From assembly GCF_024722015.1 (NCBI RefSeq), contig NZ_JANQBD010000034.1, positions 26,801 to 90,800 of the forward strand: a stretch of DNA of 64,000 nt. The letters are read 5' to 3'. A program made the position numbers and the translations under genes. The notes under the pieces were generated by a model that did no database searches, was not told where the DNA came from, and saw only the letters and a list, made by a program, of their open reading frames with translations. Shown here piece by piece: positions 34,130 through 42,743 of the stretch; positions within the stretch are counted from its first letter, which is position 1, and each line of letters opens with the position of its first letter. The stretch comes from Paenibacillus radicis (ex Xue et al. 2023). Lineage in GTDB: Bacteria; Bacillota; Bacilli; Paenibacillales; NBRC-103111.

Positions 34130-35044
34130 ATGAAAGGCATTATTCTTGCAGGGGGAAGTGGTACAAGGCTCTACCCATTGACTAAAAGTATTTCAAAACA
34201 ATTGTTACCTGTATACGATAAACCTATGATTTATTATCCTTTATCAGTATTAATGTTATCTGGTATTAAACACATATTAATCATCTCTACACCTGAAGAT
34301 ACACCAAGATTTGAGCAACTACTTGGGGATGGCGCTAATCTAGGAATAAGATTAGAGTATGCTGTACAGCAATCCCCTGATGGTTTAGCGCAGGCTTTTA
34401 TTATCGCAGAAGATTTCATCGGAAAAGATAATGTAGCGCTTATTTTAGGTGATAACATATTTTATGGGCAAGGATTCACAACTATGTTAAAAAAAGTAGT
34501 TAAGAAAAAAATGGGTGCTACTGTATTTGGTTACCCTGTTAAGGATCCTGAGCGTTTTGGTGTAGTCACTTTCGATGAAAAGTTTAAAGTTCTTTCATTG
34601 GAAGAAAAGCCTCTAAACCCAAAATCGAACTATGCCGTCACTGGATTGTACTTTTATGATAATAAAGTTGTCGAATATGCAAAATCTATAAAGCCTTCTC
34701 CTAGAGGAGAGCTTGAAATAACTGATCTAAATAATATATACCTGGAAAAAGGTAATCTACAAGTGAATTTACTTGGTAGAGGATTTGCTTGGCTAGATAC
34801 AGGTACCCATAAATCTCTATTAGAAGCTTCGCAATTTATCGAAACCATCGAACAAAGACAAGGGTTAAAGGTAGCATGTTTGGAGGAAATAGCTTATCGC
34901 TACGGCTACATCAATAAAGAGCAATTATTAAGCCTTGCTCAATCCTTGAATAAAAGTGATTATGGCCAATACCTCATCCAACTTGCTATGCAAAATCATT
35001 TTGAGGAAACACAATACAAATTAGAATTGGTGGCCAATGATTAA
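34130..35044 (+). CDS. rmlA: Glucose-1-phosphate thymidylyltransferase
   Basis: Makes dTDP-glucose from glucose-1-phosphate and dTTP. The 304-residue protein opens with MKGIILAGGSGTRLYPLTK and has the activation and substrate motifs KQLLPVYDKPMIYYPLS, LGDNIFYG, VFGYPVKDPERFGVV, EEKPLNPKSNYAVTGLYFYD and GRGFAWLDTGTH. The start is the ATG at 34130 after GGGAGGAA; a long frame from 33986 is not real coding. rmlB follows two bases after its stop. rmlC and rmlD are absent, so the product is not dTDP-L-rhamnose made here but a 4-keto sugar for the aminotransferase gene downstream. Confidence 0.95.
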   Translation: MKGIILAGGSGTRLYPLTKSISKQLLPVYDKPMIYYPLSVLMLSGIKHILIISTPEDTPRFEQLLGDGANLGIRLEYAVQQSPDGLAQAFIIAEDFIGKDNVALILGDNIFYGQGFTTMLKKVVKKKMGATVFGYPVKDPERFGVVTFDEKFKVLSLEEKPLNPKSNYAVTGLYFYDNKVVEYAKSIKPSPRGELEITDLNNIYLEKGNLQVNLLGRGFAWLDTGTHKSLLEASQFIETIEQRQGLKVACLEEIAYRYGYINKEQLLSLAQSLNKSDYGQYLIQLAMQNHFEETQYKLELVAND

Positions 35045-35046
35045 TT

Positions 35047-36084
35047 ATGACAATATTAGTTACTGGTGGTGCAGGATTTATAGGCTCAAACTTTCTACCT
35101 TATTTCATGGAAAAGTATGAGAATTACAAAATCGTTAACATTGATTCCTTAACCTATGCTGGAAATATTAGTAATTTAAAGGAGATCTCAGGAAATAATA
35201 GATACACTTTAATAAAAGGCGATATTACAAATCGAGAATTAATAAGTTTCTTATTTAGTGAATACGATATAAGAGGAGTTATTCATTTCGCAGCGGAATC
35301 CCATGTTGATAATTCTATTAAAACTCCGGAGATTTTTGTGAAAACTAATGTTTTAGGTTCTTTTACTTTAGTTGATATAGCTAAAAATTATTGGATGGAT
35401 GCCCCTCATAAATATAAAGTAGGTTATGAAAATTGTAGATTTCATCATATTTCCACTGATGAAGTGTATGGGACTCTTGGAGAAACGGGATTATTTAGTG
35501 AAAAAACTCCCTATGCACCTAATAGTCCCTACAGTGCTACTAAAGCAAGTTCAGACATGATCATAAGAAGTTACTATCATACATATGGTTTAAATGTTGT
35601 TACAACGAATTGTTCGAATAACTACGGACCTAAGCAGCATGATGAAAAGTTAATTCCAACAATAATCAGAAAAGCTTTAAAATTAGAATCTATTCCTATC
35701 TATGGAGCTGGAGATAATGTTAGGGATTGGTTATATGTAATGGATCATTGTAAGGGGATTGATTTAGTTTTCCATAAGGGGACAATAGGGGAGAATTACA
35801 ATATCGGTGGTAATAACGAAAGAAAAAATATTTACATTGCTTCAAAAATTTGCGAGATTCTCGATGGCGTTGCCCCAGAATATAAAGCAAATAAAATAAA
35901 TAGCTATAAAGATCTTATTTGTTTCGTACAAGACAGACCTGGTCATGATAAAAGGTATGCTATTGATTCAAATAAAATCAAAGAAGAATTACATTGGGTT
36001 CCCGATGAACATTTTGAAAGTGGAATAATGAAAACTGTTCAATGGTATTTAGAGAAAAAAACTGATCAATGGCTTAACAACTAA
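35047..36084 (+). CDS. rmlB: dTDP-glucose 4,6-dehydratase
   Basis: Converts dTDP-glucose to dTDP-4-keto-6-deoxyglucose. The 345-residue short-chain dehydrogenase shows the NAD loop GGAGFIGSNFLPYF, HFAAESHVDNSI, STDEVYG, catalytic YSATK in SPYSATKASSDM, and NNYGPKQHDEKLIPTIIRKAL. All key residues are present. It starts two bases after rmlA. The product can be aminated at C4 by the WecE-type enzyme encoded at 37853. Confidence 0.95.
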   Translation: MTILVTGGAGFIGSNFLPYFMEKYENYKIVNIDSLTYAGNISNLKEISGNNRYTLIKGDITNRELISFLFSEYDIRGVIHFAAESHVDNSIKTPEIFVKTNVLGSFTLVDIAKNYWMDAPHKYKVGYENCRFHHISTDEVYGTLGETGLFSEKTPYAPNSPYSATKASSDMIIRSYYHTYGLNVVTTNCSNNYGPKQHDEKLIPTIIRKALKLESIPIYGAGDNVRDWLYVMDHCKGIDLVFHKGTIGENYNIGGNNERKNIYIASKICEILDGVAPEYKANKINSYKDLICFVQDRPGHDKRYAIDSNKIKEELHWVPDEHFESGIMKTVQWYLEKKTDQWLNN

Positions 36085-36137
36085 AACACAACATTTATAT
36101 AATGCAATTTTTTGAAGCTAAAATATAAGGGGACTTT

Positions 36138-36713
36138 ATGAGTAAGATAATAATTTATGGTTCCAAAGATTTTGCTTACGTTATAAAAAGTTTGGTTGAA
36201 GACTGCGGACATGAATTCGTTGGTTTTATTGATGATTATAACGATGGTGAATTTGTTATTGGAACATACTCAGATGTCAAAACAAAATATCCTCCCCATC
36301 TTTATGATATAGTAATAGCCATTGGTTACAATAATCTTGATGCTAGATGGAAAGTTTACCAAAAAATTTTAGTTGATGGGTATAATATTGCATCATTAGT
36401 ACATCCAACTGCACTAATTAGCAAAAGTTGTGAGATAGGAAATGGTGTTATAATAATGGTTGGGGCCATAATTGATACTAATTGTGTGCTAAATGACCTA
36501 GTTGTTGTCTGGCCTGGGGTAGTTATAAACCATGATTCAATTATAGGGGAAAATAATTTTCTATCACCAAACTCAACTATTTGTGGTTTCGTCTATACTG
36601 AGCAAAGTTGCTTTATTGGTGCAGGAGCTGTAATTGTAAATCATACAGTAGTCCCTCAATCAAGCTTTATTAAGGCGGGACAAGTGTACTATCAAAAGAA
36701 GCTCGTAGAATAA
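36138..36713 (+). CDS. NeuD/PglD-type left-handed beta-helix sugar acyltransferase
   Basis: A 191-residue protein of the NeuD family. Residues 1-75 form a Rossmann-like PglD_N domain (KIIIYGSKDFAYVIKSLVEDCGHEFVGFIDD); the rest is a hexapeptide-repeat helix (for example VIIMVGAIIDTNCVLNDLVVVWPGVV) ending in a GAGAVIVNH turn that in this family holds the CoA end. Such enzymes add acetyl or other acyl groups to sugar amines or hydroxyls. Next to rmlA, rmlB and a WecE-type aminotransferase, the most likely substrate is a dTDP-4-amino-4,6-dideoxyhexose. A second possibility is O-acetylation of the glycan. Confidence 0.85.
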   Translation: MSKIIIYGSKDFAYVIKSLVEDCGHEFVGFIDDYNDGEFVIGTYSDVKTKYPPHLYDIVIAIGYNNLDARWKVYQKILVDGYNIASLVHPTALISKSCEIGNGVIIMVGAIIDTNCVLNDLVVVWPGVVINHDSIIGENNFLSPNSTICGFVYTEQSCFIGAGAVIVNHTVVPQSSFIKAGQVYYQKKLVE

Positions 36714-36731
36714 GAAGGGAATTAATTCTTT

Positions 36732-37427
36732 ATGAAAAAGATTGCTATAATACAATCAAATTATATTCCCTGGAAGGGATATTTTGATATTATTAACGAT
36801 TGCGATTTATTTATTTTATATGATGATGTCCAATATACTCATGGTGATTGGAGAAATAGAAACAAAATTAAAACAAACAATGGAACCAGTTGGCTTACAA
36901 TCCCAGTTGGTGCTCATTTAGATAAATTAACTTGCCAAGTTCAGATTAACGATAACAAATGGCAAATAAAACACTGGAAATCATTACAAGCCAGTTATTC
37001 TAGAACTTCATATTTTAAATATTATCGAGATTTCTTAGAATATGTTTATTTAGAAAAGAATTGGTCTTATCTGTCTGAATTAAATCAATACTTAATAAAA
37101 CATATATCCAAAGAATTCCTTGGTATTAAAACAGAAATACGTGACTCTAGTGAATACAATGTTCAAGGGAAGAAACTAGATAGGGTAATTGATTTGGTGA
37201 AAATAGTAGAAGGAGATATTTATATTTCGGGGCCAGCTGCTAAAGATTATATTATTACTGAGAGGTTCGAAAAAGAAGGTATAAGATTAGTCTATAAAGA
37301 TTATCAGGGCTATCCAGAATATGATCAAGTAAATCCTCCTTTTGAACATTCTGTTTCAATCTTAGATTTGTTGTTTCATGTCGGACCAGATGCACCTTAT
37401 TATATTTGGGGTTGGAGAGATCGTTAA
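36732..37427 (+). CDS. WbqC-family protein
   Basis: A 231-residue protein of the WbqC family, which is widespread in polysaccharide loci but has no proven reaction. Diagnostic segments are IAIIQSNYIPWKGYFDIINDCDLFILYDDVQYTHGDWRNRNKI and the C-terminal SILDLLFHVGPDA. There is no membrane segment. It lies between the acyltransferase and a small membrane protein in a block that should make and modify a 4-aminosugar, so a role in acylating that amine is a reasonable guess, no more. AAGGGA lies 12 bases before the ATG. Confidence 0.85.
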   Translation: MKKIAIIQSNYIPWKGYFDIINDCDLFILYDDVQYTHGDWRNRNKIKTNNGTSWLTIPVGAHLDKLTCQVQINDNKWQIKHWKSLQASYSRTSYFKYYRDFLEYVYLEKNWSYLSELNQYLIKHISKEFLGIKTEIRDSSEYNVQGKKLDRVIDLVKIVEGDIYISGPAAKDYIITERFEKEGIRLVYKDYQGYPEYDQVNPPFEHSVSILDLLFHVGPDAPYYIWGWRDR

Positions 37428-37460
37428 GATGATTTGAAAAATTTAAGGAAGTGTTATATT

Positions 37461-37826
37461 TTGGGATATATTTACATATTTGGTACAATTCTTTTCGCGG
37501 TGTATGGTCAAATGATTATAAAATGGAAAGTAAATCAGTATGGGAGTCTTCCAGTAGATTTTCTTGAAAAAATTTATTTTTTAATAAAGATTGTATTCGA
37601 TCCATTTATACTATCTGGTCTCTTTTCAGCTTTTATTTCTTCTTTTTTCTGGATGGCTGCAATGACAAAATTTGATATTAGTTATGCATACCCTTTTATG
37701 ATTTTATCTTTTGTATTAGTTTTTATATTATCTATTTTTATTTTTAATGAGCCAGTTACAGCTTACAAGATAATTGGATTGCTGCTAATAGTTTTAGGAG
37801 TCATTGTAACAAGTAGATCAACTTAA
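37461..37826 (+). CDS. Small EamA/SMR-like membrane protein, possible lipid-sugar flippase
   Basis: A 121-residue protein with four hydrophobic segments and the half-repeat motif VYGQMIIKW seen in ArnE/EamA-type proteins, in which GQ-x-x-(L/I)-K lies in the first helix. In ArnE/ArnF the paired small proteins move undecaprenyl-phosphate aminosugar across the membrane. A TTG at 37461 with AAGGAAGTG upstream is the preferred start; the TTG at 37434 has none. It lies between the WbqC-like and WecE-like genes. Flippase function is inferred from family and context; no ArnF-like partner is seen. Confidence 0.7.
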   Translation: MGYIYIFGTILFAVYGQMIIKWKVNQYGSLPVDFLEKIYFLIKIVFDPFILSGLFSAFISSFFWMAAMTKFDISYAYPFMILSFVLVFILSIFIFNEPVTAYKIIGLLLIVLGVIVTSRST

Positions 37827-37852
37827 ATATAAAAGTATAAAGGAAGAAGCAA

Positions 37853-38989
37853 ATGATACCTTTCAACATTCCGTCTGTAGTTGGAAATGAGTTTACCAAT
37901 ATTAGTAAATTAATAGAGAGTAAAAAGTTTTGTGGTGACGGAGAATTTACTAACAAATGCAACAAATGGATGGAAAAAGAATTTGATACTATGAAGGCAT
38001 TACTGACTACATCTTGTACTCATGCATTGGAAATGGCAGCGATACTAGCTCAAATTAGTAAAGATGATGAAGTAATTATGCCATCCTATACTTTTGTATC
38101 TTCGGCAAATGCTTTCGTCTTAAGAGGCGCTAAAATTAAATTTGTTGATATACGACCGGATACGATGAATATTAACGAACGTCTTATAGAGGAAGCCATA
38201 ACCCCACGAACAAAGGCTATAGTTCCAGTACATTATGCAGGGGTTTCTTGCGAAATGGATATGATTATGGAAGTAGCAAAAAGAAATAATCTTATTATAA
38301 TAGAGGATGCTGCTCAGGGAGTCATGAGTACCTATAAAGGGAAAGCTCTTGGTACAATTGGACATTTAGGATGTTATAGTTTTCATGAGACTAAAAATTA
38401 TCATTGTGGTGAAGGAGGGGCTTTGCTTGTCAATGAGCTTGAGTATATTGAAAGATCGGAAATTATAAGAGAGAAAGGTACAGATAGATCTAAATTTTTA
38501 AGAGGTCAAGTGGACAAATATACTTGGGTTGATGTTGGATCTTCCTATTTGCCTAGTGAACTAAATGCGGCTTATTTATATGCTCAATTCGAGAAGGCGA
38601 ATGAAGTAAATCAAAATAGACTTAAATCTTGGAGACAATATTATGAAATTTTAACTCCCTTAAGTAGAGAGGGATTTATTAATTTGCCGTTTATTCCAGA
38701 ACACTGTGAACATAATGCTCATATGTTCTATATAAAAACAAAAAATATACATGAAAGAACGAATTTGATAGATTATTTAAGAAAAAACAATGTTATTGCC
38801 ACCTTCCACTATGTACCATTGCATTCTTCAATAGCTGGAAATGAGTATGGTGTGTTTCAGGGAAATGATGAATTTACAACCAAAGAAAGTGAAAGATTAT
38901 TAAGATTACCTTTTTTTTATGATTTACATAGCGACCAAATAGAGCTAATTTGCAATCTAATATTTAAATATTATGGTAGGGATAGGTAA
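37853..38989 (+). CDS. wecE: WecE/RffA-type dTDP-4-amino-4,6-dideoxy-hexose transaminase
   Basis: PLP-dependent sugar aminotransferase of the DegT/DnrJ/EryC1/StrS family, 378 residues. The PLP lysine is K181 in the segment SFHETKNYHCGEGGALLVN, which is strikingly like E. coli WecE, including the number of the lysine. Other landmarks: FNIPSVVGNEF, TTSCTHALEMAAIL, MPSYTFVSSANAFV, IEDAAQGVMS and TWVDVGSSYLPSELNAAYL. It should turn the RmlB product into dTDP-4-amino-4,6-dideoxy-D-galactose. The neighbouring acyltransferase can then acylate the amine. The epimer made (galacto or gluco) is inferred from the WecE resemblance. Confidence 0.92.
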   Translation: MIPFNIPSVVGNEFTNISKLIESKKFCGDGEFTNKCNKWMEKEFDTMKALLTTSCTHALEMAAILAQISKDDEVIMPSYTFVSSANAFVLRGAKIKFVDIRPDTMNINERLIEEAITPRTKAIVPVHYAGVSCEMDMIMEVAKRNNLIIIEDAAQGVMSTYKGKALGTIGHLGCYSFHETKNYHCGEGGALLVNELEYIERSEIIREKGTDRSKFLRGQVDKYTWVDVGSSYLPSELNAAYLYAQFEKANEVNQNRLKSWRQYYEILTPLSREGFINLPFIPEHCEHNAHMFYIKTKNIHERTNLIDYLRKNNVIATFHYVPLHSSIAGNEYGVFQGNDEFTTKESERLLRLPFFYDLHSDQIELICNLIFKYYGRDR

Positions 38990-39100
38990 GTTCGAATAAA
39001 ATTCTCTCATAAATTCAATTCAATCTATTGTAATATGATTTCTTGTTTGAAAATATGTATTGTAGTAAAGATAAATAAACACTTGGATAGGGATGTTCAA

Positions 39101-40051
39101 ATGAAACTATCAATAGTTACTACGTTATATCGATCATCTCCTTATATTAACGAATTTTATGAGCGGATATCTGCTGTTGTGAAAAAGCTTACAGAAGAAT
39201 ACGAGATAATATTTGTTAATGATGGTTCACCTGATAATTCATTGGAATTATCTATAGAACTACATAAAAAAGATAATAAAGTTAAAGTGATTAATTTGTC
39301 AAAAAACTTTGGACATCATAAGGCCATTATGACAGGATTAAAATATTCCAAAGGTGATTTAGTATTTCTTATAGACAGCGACCTGGAGGAAGACCCAGAA
39401 CTTTTAGAAAAATTTTGGGTGGAAATGACTAATAATTCCTCTGCTGATGTTATTTATGGTGTTCAAGAGTCACGGAGAGGAGATTTTGTGGAGAAGATTA
39501 CAGGAAATCTATTCTATAAGATTTATAATTTACTCTCAAGTGAGAAGGTTGTTGAAAATTCAGCAATGTCTAGATTAATGAGGAAGTCATACGTAAAAGC
39601 CTTAGTGTCTCATCAAGAAAGAGAAATTTTTTTAATGGGTTTATGGAGCATATCGGGGTTCAATCAGTCACCAATGACTATAAAAAAATACAGTACTAGT
39701 CCATCTACTTATACACTAAATAAAAAAATAAATTTAATGGTTAACGCGCTAACTTCCTTCTCGAATAAACCATTAGAATTTATTTTCCACTTTGGAGTAA
39801 TGATATCAATTGCTTCTTTAATATTTATACTTTATCTTTTAACTAGGCAACTATTTTTTGGGGTTAGTATGCAGGGTTGGACTTCTGTGATAGTCTCAAT
39901 TTGGTTGGTAGGCGGTATTGTAATTTTCAGTATAGGGCTAGTAGGAATATATATATCTAAAATTTTTACTGAGGTTAAACAACGACCATATACTATAGTT
40001 AAAGACTTTTTTGATAAAGAAAATACATTGGAGGGAGAAAGTAATGATTAA
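39101..40051 (+). CDS. GT2 glycosyltransferase with two C-terminal membrane helices (CsbB/ArnC-type)
   Basis: A 316-residue inverting GT-A enzyme that probably loads a sugar onto undecaprenyl phosphate. Domain: KLSIVTTLYRSSPYINEFYERI, FVNDGSPDNSLEL, KVINLSKNFGHHKAIMTGLKYSKGD, and the metal-binding DSDLEEDPELL. After about residue 230 two hydrophobic segments (FHFGVMISIASLIFILYLL and WTSVIVSIWLVGGIVIFSIG) anchor it, as in CsbB, ArnC and GtrB. The ATG at 39101 follows AGGGATG; 22 codons upstream in the same frame lack a ribosome site. It overlaps the next gene by eight bases. Confidence 0.88.
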   Translation: MKLSIVTTLYRSSPYINEFYERISAVVKKLTEEYEIIFVNDGSPDNSLELSIELHKKDNKVKVINLSKNFGHHKAIMTGLKYSKGDLVFLIDSDLEEDPELLEKFWVEMTNNSSADVIYGVQESRRGDFVEKITGNLFYKIYNLLSSEKVVENSAMSRLMRKSYVKALVSHQEREIFLMGLWSISGFNQSPMTIKKYSTSPSTYTLNKKINLMVNALTSFSNKPLEFIFHFGVMISIASLIFILYLLTRQLFFGVSMQGWTSVIVSIWLVGGIVIFSIGLVGIYISKIFTEVKQRPYTIVKDFFDKENTLEGESND

Positions 40052-40850
40052 TTTTGAGAATATGCGCAATATTTCAGAAAATGAAATACTAGAACATAAG
40101 TATAATATGCAGATTAGAGGTTATAGCATTTTTCCTAATTTTTTGGATGATGAAACTATTGAAAGATTAAAGAATTTGCTAGTTTATGCTATTGAAAATT
40201 ACAAACCTGTTGGAGCAAAAAGAAGTATGTTAGACCGGTATTTAATCCATGATCTTTTATGTCAGGATATTTTCTTCAGCAGGTTACTAGAGGACTCACG
40301 TCTACAGGATATAGTCGCAGCTATTATTAGTAATTTTTGGATTATGTATGCTTTTACCTCTTCCTCCCTCCCCCCCGAAGGGAATAATTATGGAAGTAGA
40401 TTGCATGTAGATAGTCCAAGATTTATTCCTAATCATGTTTCAAATATAGGAGTAATATGGGCGCTAGATGAATTCACCATAGAAAATGGCGGAACCAAAG
40501 TTTTGCCTGGGTCGCATAATAGTCCTGAAGTACCATCCCAAGAATTTTTTGAAAAACATTGTTCACAGCTTACTTGTGAAAAAGGTGCGCTAATAGTATT
40601 TAATGCAAGATTGTGGCATCGTGCTGGTGAGAATACTACAAATAGGTGGAGACATTCACTAACAATGAACATATGTCGCCCTTATATGAAGCAAAGGATG
40701 GACTGGGTTCGAATGATTCCCCAAAATATAAGTAATCAGTTAAATGAGCAGGCTAGAAGAATAATAGGTTTTGATACGAGATTACCGACTAGTTTAGATG
40801 AATTTTTTGTTGAAGATGATTTGAGATTGTATAAACCAAATCAGGAATGA
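40044..40850 (+). CDS. PhyH-type Fe(II)/2-oxoglutarate oxygenase
   Basis: A 268-residue member of the phytanoyl-CoA dioxygenase family. The metal triad is visible: H121 and D123 in RLHVDSPRF and the distal H192 in ARLWHRAGENTTN, with arginines at about 201-203 placed to bind 2-oxoglutarate. ALDEFTIENGGTKVLPGSH is the typical core between them. Such enzymes hydroxylate an unactivated carbon. In this locus the target could be the sugar, an acyl group on the aminosugar, or the lipid carrier; none is proven. The start at 40044 lies within the GT2 gene after GGAGGGAG, so the two are coupled. Confidence 0.85.
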   Translation: MINFENMRNISENEILEHKYNMQIRGYSIFPNFLDDETIERLKNLLVYAIENYKPVGAKRSMLDRYLIHDLLCQDIFFSRLLEDSRLQDIVAAIISNFWIMYAFTSSSLPPEGNNYGSRLHVDSPRFIPNHVSNIGVIWALDEFTIENGGTKVLPGSHNSPEVPSQEFFEKHCSQLTCEKGALIVFNARLWHRAGENTTNRWRHSLTMNICRPYMKQRMDWVRMIPQNISNQLNEQARRIIGFDTRLPTSLDEFFVEDDLRLYKPNQE

Positions 40851-40919
40851 TAAAGTCTATTTGTAACATAAGGCAACATTTTATTTAAATAAACAACAAA
40901 ATGTAGAGGAGATAATAAC

Positions 40920-41738
40920 ATGAGTTCAGAAATAATAAAAGCTAACATCGAGGTTCATACAATCATGGCAGATCAATATAATAGCGAGCCACATTTTCGT
41001 CCAGAAAATCAGGCTAAAGTTAAGAATATATTAAAAGAATTGAGAAATAAGGGAGGGAAGAAGCATTTAGATTTAGGTTGTGGAACTGGTTTTATTATAA
41101 ATCTTGCTAAAGACTTATTTGAGGAAATACATGGTGTTGATGTAACAAAAGCTATGTTGGATAAAGTAGATATCTCGAGTGGAAATATTACTTTGCATAA
41201 TATCCCAGCAGAAAATTTGCCATTCAATAATGATTATTTTGATATTGTTACTGCATATTCGTTTATCCATCATGTTGAAAATTATGAAGCCATTCTTAAG
41301 GAAGCTTTTCGAGTATTAAAACCAGGAGGTATTTTTTATATTGATTTAGAACCTAATAAATTATTCTGGAAAGCAATTTCTGAAATTAATGAAGAGAAAG
41401 TAAGCGATTTATCAGATCTAGTAAAAAAGGAAATAAACTCCGTATTACATACAGACGAAATTGTTCAAAAAGAATTTGGAATTGACAAGGAGATATTTAA
41501 TAAAGCTGAATATATCAAGAATATACTAGGTGGTATTGACCCGCATGAATTTAAGCAGACTAGCTTAGATATTGGCTTTAGTAAGTGTGATGTGAACTAT
41601 CAATGGTACCTTGGTCAAGGTAGTATTATGCATGGGGTTTCCTTCGAAGCAGCCGAAACGATAGAGGGATATCTACAAAAAATAAATCCTCTTAGTGAGG
41701 GTCTATTTAAATATTTAAGGTTTATCTTAATAAAATAA
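40920..41738 (+). CDS. Class I SAM-dependent methyltransferase
   Basis: A 272-residue methyltransferase. Motif I is HLDLGCGTGFIINLA near residues 42-56, followed by IHGVDVTKAMLDKV, NLPFNNDYFDIVTAYSFIHHV and FRVLKPGGIFYIDLEPN. The C-terminal third is helical and probably decides the substrate. There is no coiled coil or membrane segment. GAGGAGA lies eight bases before the ATG. It is the second of three methyltransferases in the locus; methylation of a glycan sugar is the likely job. It is separated by about 70 bases from the oxygenase gene. Confidence 0.88.
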   Translation: MSSEIIKANIEVHTIMADQYNSEPHFRPENQAKVKNILKELRNKGGKKHLDLGCGTGFIINLAKDLFEEIHGVDVTKAMLDKVDISSGNITLHNIPAENLPFNNDYFDIVTAYSFIHHVENYEAILKEAFRVLKPGGIFYIDLEPNKLFWKAISEINEEKVSDLSDLVKKEINSVLHTDEIVQKEFGIDKEIFNKAEYIKNILGGIDPHEFKQTSLDIGFSKCDVNYQWYLGQGSIMHGVSFEAAETIEGYLQKINPLSEGLFKYLRFILIK

Positions 41739-41877
41739 ACTTATTTTAAACCTATTATATAGATTGATATCTTATCGAATCAATCTATATAAATTTATTT
41801 TTTCATTGTGCCTGCCTCTAGTTCTTGTAAATCAAATTATTCGGTTAATCGTTAATTTAGTAAGGGGACCACCGTCA

Positions 41878-42726
41878 ATGAGTAAACGATTAGATAGTAG
41901 TATTTTGATATGTCCAATTTGTAAGTCAAGTAGGTTGGAAATCAACAAAAATATCATTTGTATGGATTGCAACAATAAATATGAACAGCATGAAGGTAAA
42001 TATTATTTTGTTAAACTAGAAGAGGGCGATATTATAGACCCACTCGACAAGATAAAACATTTTTTAAAAAGTTTTAGCGTCATTTATAACTTTCTTATTT
42101 ATTTAGTTAGTCCTGTCTATACTGATAGGCATTTAATCAAATTTATTAATAAGCATATTGAAGGAAAAAATATCGTTGCACTAAATTTAGGTTCTGGTAG
42201 TTCAAATGTATCAAATAATATTTCTAATGTAGATATATTTAAGTATGAATCAGTTGATTTAACTTGTGATATTTCAATGCTACCTCTACGAGATAATTCT
42301 GTAGATATTATTCTTAACGTTGCTGTTTTGGAACATGTTCCAAATCCTGAAGCTGTTGTTAACGAAATTAATAGAGTACTGAAACCCAATGGATTAGTTT
42401 ATTCTTTTTTTCCTTTTATGCAAGGATTTCATGCATCTCCATATGACTTTTCAAGAAGAACTTTTGAAGGAATGAAAGTGCTCTATAAGGATTTTGAATG
42501 TATAGAGTTAAGAAGCAGCGGGGGACCTACATCTGGTTTTTTATGGGCCTTTCAGGAATGGATTGCTATTGTATTGTCTTTTGGAATTAAACCATTGCAC
42601 TCATTCATTTACATATTAATGATGGTAATAACTTTTCCAATAAAATTTTTAGATATTATATTAATTCATCATCCAATGGCAAAAAATTTATCATCAGGAT
42701 TTACTTATATTGGTAAGAAGAAATAA
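41878..42726 (+). CDS. SAM-dependent methyltransferase with N-terminal zinc ribbon
   Basis: A 282-residue protein. The first 40 residues hold a small zinc ribbon (CPICKSSRLEINKNIICMDC, two CxxC pairs) like Trm112-type ribbons found in front of some methyltransferases. The methyltransferase domain follows: IVALNLGSGSSNVSNN, LPLRDNSVDIILNVAVLEHVPNPEAVVNEINRVLKPNG. A hydrophobic stretch near the C-terminus (SFIYILMMVITFPIKFLDIIL) may touch the membrane. The longer frame from a TTG at 41764 lacks a ribosome site, while the ATG at 41878 follows AAGGGGA; the longer form would add a hydrophobic N-terminus. Last AT-rich gene of the locus, just before ahcY. Confidence 0.8.
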   Translation: MSKRLDSSILICPICKSSRLEINKNIICMDCNNKYEQHEGKYYFVKLEEGDIIDPLDKIKHFLKSFSVIYNFLIYLVSPVYTDRHLIKFINKHIEGKNIVALNLGSGSSNVSNNISNVDIFKYESVDLTCDISMLPLRDNSVDIILNVAVLEHVPNPEAVVNEINRVLKPNGLVYSFFPFMQGFHASPYDFSRRTFEGMKVLYKDFECIELRSSGGPTSGFLWAFQEWIAIVLSFGIKPLHSFIYILMMVITFPIKFLDIILIHHPMAKNLSSGFTYIGKKK

Positions 42727-42743
42727 TAAGGGAGTTTTTATTT

